DNA of 15,527 nucleotides, taken from contig JAWOIO010000120.1 of NCBI GenBank assembly GCA_046484625.1, forward strand, positions 1 to 15,527, given 5' to 3'. The translations under genes were made by a program, and so were the position numbers. Source of the DNA: DASUAO01 sp046484625. GTDB lineage: Bacteria > Actinomycetota > Acidimicrobiia > IMCC26256 > PALSA-555. The notes beneath the pieces are model-generated. The model was given only the letters and a program-made list of their open reading frames with translations, had not been told where the DNA came from and did not search any database. This document shows, one piece after another, positions 14,713 to 15,527 of this stretch; position 1 is the first letter of the stretch; each line of letters starts with the position of its first letter.

Positions 14713-15369
14713 GTGGTTGCGCTCCAGGGGACGTTGCTCGGCGCCGACGACCCGGCGATCGACGAGTCGAGCCACGCCGAGCGGATCGTGCTCGATTCGA
14801 CCTCGTGGATCGACGTGCACCGGGACTTCCTCCGCGGGGCCGACACGCTGCTCGAGCACCTCGCCGACTCGGTTGCCTGGCGGCGCGGCCGGCGCTGGAT
14901 GTACGAACGGGTCGTCGACGAGCCCCGACTCTCGCGCAGGCTCACCGCCGGCGACCCCGGTCCACACTTGGTCATCGACGAACTTCGTGCCTCGCTCAGC
15001 GATGCCTACGGCGTGCCCTTCGGCGGGCCGTTCCTCAACTACTACCGCGACGGCCGCGACAGCGTCGCCTGGCACCGCGACACCGAGATGCGCCACGTCG
15101 AGGACACGCGGGTCGCGATCCTCACGTTGGGCACGGCCCGGCCGTTCCTGCTGCGCCCACACGGTGGCGGTCGGTCCCGCGACCTGCGCCCCGGCTCGGG
15201 GGACCTGATCGTGATGGGCGGTGCGTGTCAGCGCGACTGGGAGCACGCGGTCCCGAAGACCGCCCGCGCCGGACCACGGATCAGCGTCTCGGTCCGCTGG
15301 ACGTCGGGGCGCGGCCACGCGATCTCCTCCCCCGGGCGCCACGTCCCGCGGCCGCGTCGGGCACCCTAG
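14713..15369 (+). CDS. AlkB-like 2-oxoglutarate/Fe(II)-dependent dioxygenase
   Basis: A 218-residue AlkB-family protein of normal length. Iron ligands are His121 and Asp123 (WHRDTE) and His178 (DWEHAV); the 2-oxoglutarate site shows Arg189 and Arg195 in RISVSVR. NYYRDGRD (109-116) before the HxD motif is the typical nucleotide-recognition region. The known role of the family is oxidative removal of methyl groups from DNA or RNA bases such as 1-methyladenine and 3-methylcytosine, acting in the cytosol. No ada or alkA gene is adjacent, so it stands alone rather than in an adaptive-response operon. The GTG start is supported by TACGAT 6 nt upstream and gives a normal N-terminus. The last 20 residues are Arg/Pro-rich and probably disordered. 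Confidence 0.9.
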   Translation: MVALQGTLLGADDPAIDESSHAERIVLDSTSWIDVHRDFLRGADTLLEHLADSVAWRRGRRWMYERVVDEPRLSRRLTAGDPGPHLVIDELRASLSDAYGVPFGGPFLNYYRDGRDSVAWHRDTEMRHVEDTRVAILTLGTARPFLLRPHGGGRSRDLRPGSGDLIVMGGACQRDWEHAVPKTARAGPRISVSVRWTSGRGHAISSPGRHVPRPRRAP

Positions 15370-15431
15370 GAACCCGCCTGCGAGTCGCCCGCCGCGGGAG
15401 CGGTCGGCGACCATGGTGCGGATCCGCTCCT

Positions 15432-15476
15432 CCCCCCTTCACTCCCCCGACAAGTCCCCCGACCTCCCCACCCCCC
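15432..15476 (-). other. G-quadruplex-prone tract (C-runs on the plus strand)
   Basis: The plus strand has five C-runs of 4-6 bases (15432-15437, 15444-15448, 15456-15460, 15466-15469, 15471-15476) separated by 1-7 nt. The minus strand therefore meets the usual rule for an intramolecular G-quadruplex with one spare run. It lies 11 bp upstream of a -10-like TACGCT, where a -35 element would be expected. The folding potential is read from sequence; any function is inferred. Confidence 0.6.
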
Positions 15477-15487
15477 AGGACCGATGC

Positions 15488-15493
15488 TACGCT
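15488..15493 (+). promoter_or_regulatory. -10-like TACGCT before the gene at the right edge
   Basis: TACGCT fits TANNNT. It is followed by 9 nt before the ATG at 15503, so the transcript would be leaderless or have a leader of about 3 nt. The spacing is less exact than at the four other sites. Confidence 0.35.
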
Positions 15494-15502
15494 CGCCCAC
15501 TG

Positions 15503-15527
15503 ATGTCTGCTTCCGCCCGCCCCGGCT
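15503..15527 (+). CDS. start of an unidentified gene (truncated by the window edge)
   Basis: ATG at 15503 opens a frame reading MSASARPG before the sequence ends. The only support is the -10-like TACGCT just upstream and the pattern of leaderless starts elsewhere in the window. No function can be given from eight residues. Confidence 0.3.

Noticed and set aside
15388..15398. CCCGC-C-GCGGG after the AlkB gene as a terminator
   Set aside because: The loop would be too small for the full stem and no T-run follows; common by chance at this GC content.
12898..15414. Very long minus-strand open frame opposite the SDR, second amidohydrolase and AlkB genes
   Set aside because: It mirrors genes with complete catalytic motifs on the plus strand; its product is Arg/Gly/Val/Asp-rich low-complexity with no family motif. 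Long antisense frames are expected at this GC content.

Overview
The window is about 15.5 kb of very GC-rich DNA with strong G/C preference at third codon positions. Gene content points to a high-GC actinomycete relative (Actinomycetota). The Thr-rich linkers on a secreted protein, the leaderless promoters and the degradative gene set suggest an Acidimicrobiia-like lineage; this is an inference from style, not a taxonomic proof. No rRNA, tRNA, CRISPR array, insertion sequence or phage module is visible. No gap between genes exceeds 191 bp.

Left part (1-4752): the 3' part of a DUF222/HNH-endonuclease gene runs in from the left edge. Next come a membrane-anchored alpha/beta-hydrolase (esterase) and, on the other strand, a UPF0104/LPG-synthase-TM-type membrane protein whose 3' end overlaps the esterase. 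A cytochrome P450 follows on the minus strand. Middle part (4753-8481): a short intergenic region with three tandem 21-bp repeats separates the P450 from a plus-strand pair, an exported blue-copper protein and a family III (CaiB/BaiF) CoA-transferase only 3 nt apart. Downstream are an exported coiled-coil protein with a lysozyme-like C-terminus and an exported SurE-type phosphatase.

Right part (8482-14643): a probable regulated catabolic divergon. On the minus strand a TetR-family regulator overlaps, by ATGA, a D-aminoacylase-like amidohydrolase; beyond that gene lies what looks like a shredded remnant of an aminoglycoside-phosphotransferase-like kinase. On the plus strand are an Amidohydro_2 protein, a short-chain dehydrogenase and a second Amidohydro_2 protein. 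The 104-bp divergent region carries three GTKACAG repeats and a TGTT-N5-AACA palindrome over the regulator's own promoter. The substrate is not evident; P450, CoA-transferase, SDR and amidohydrolases together fit breakdown of a hydrophobic or cyclic organic compound via CoA esters.

Right edge (14644-15527): an AlkB-type 2-oxoglutarate/Fe(II) dioxygenase, then a C-rich/G-rich tract with strong G-quadruplex potential and the first codons of another gene.

The most striking non-coding pattern is a -10 hexamer TANNNT lying exactly 6 nt before the start codon at four separate genes on both strands, the signature of leaderless transcription. Other points worth attention are the 21-bp repeats, a hairpin that would hide the Shine-Dalgarno of the lysozyme-like gene, the kinase remnant and the quadruplex tract.
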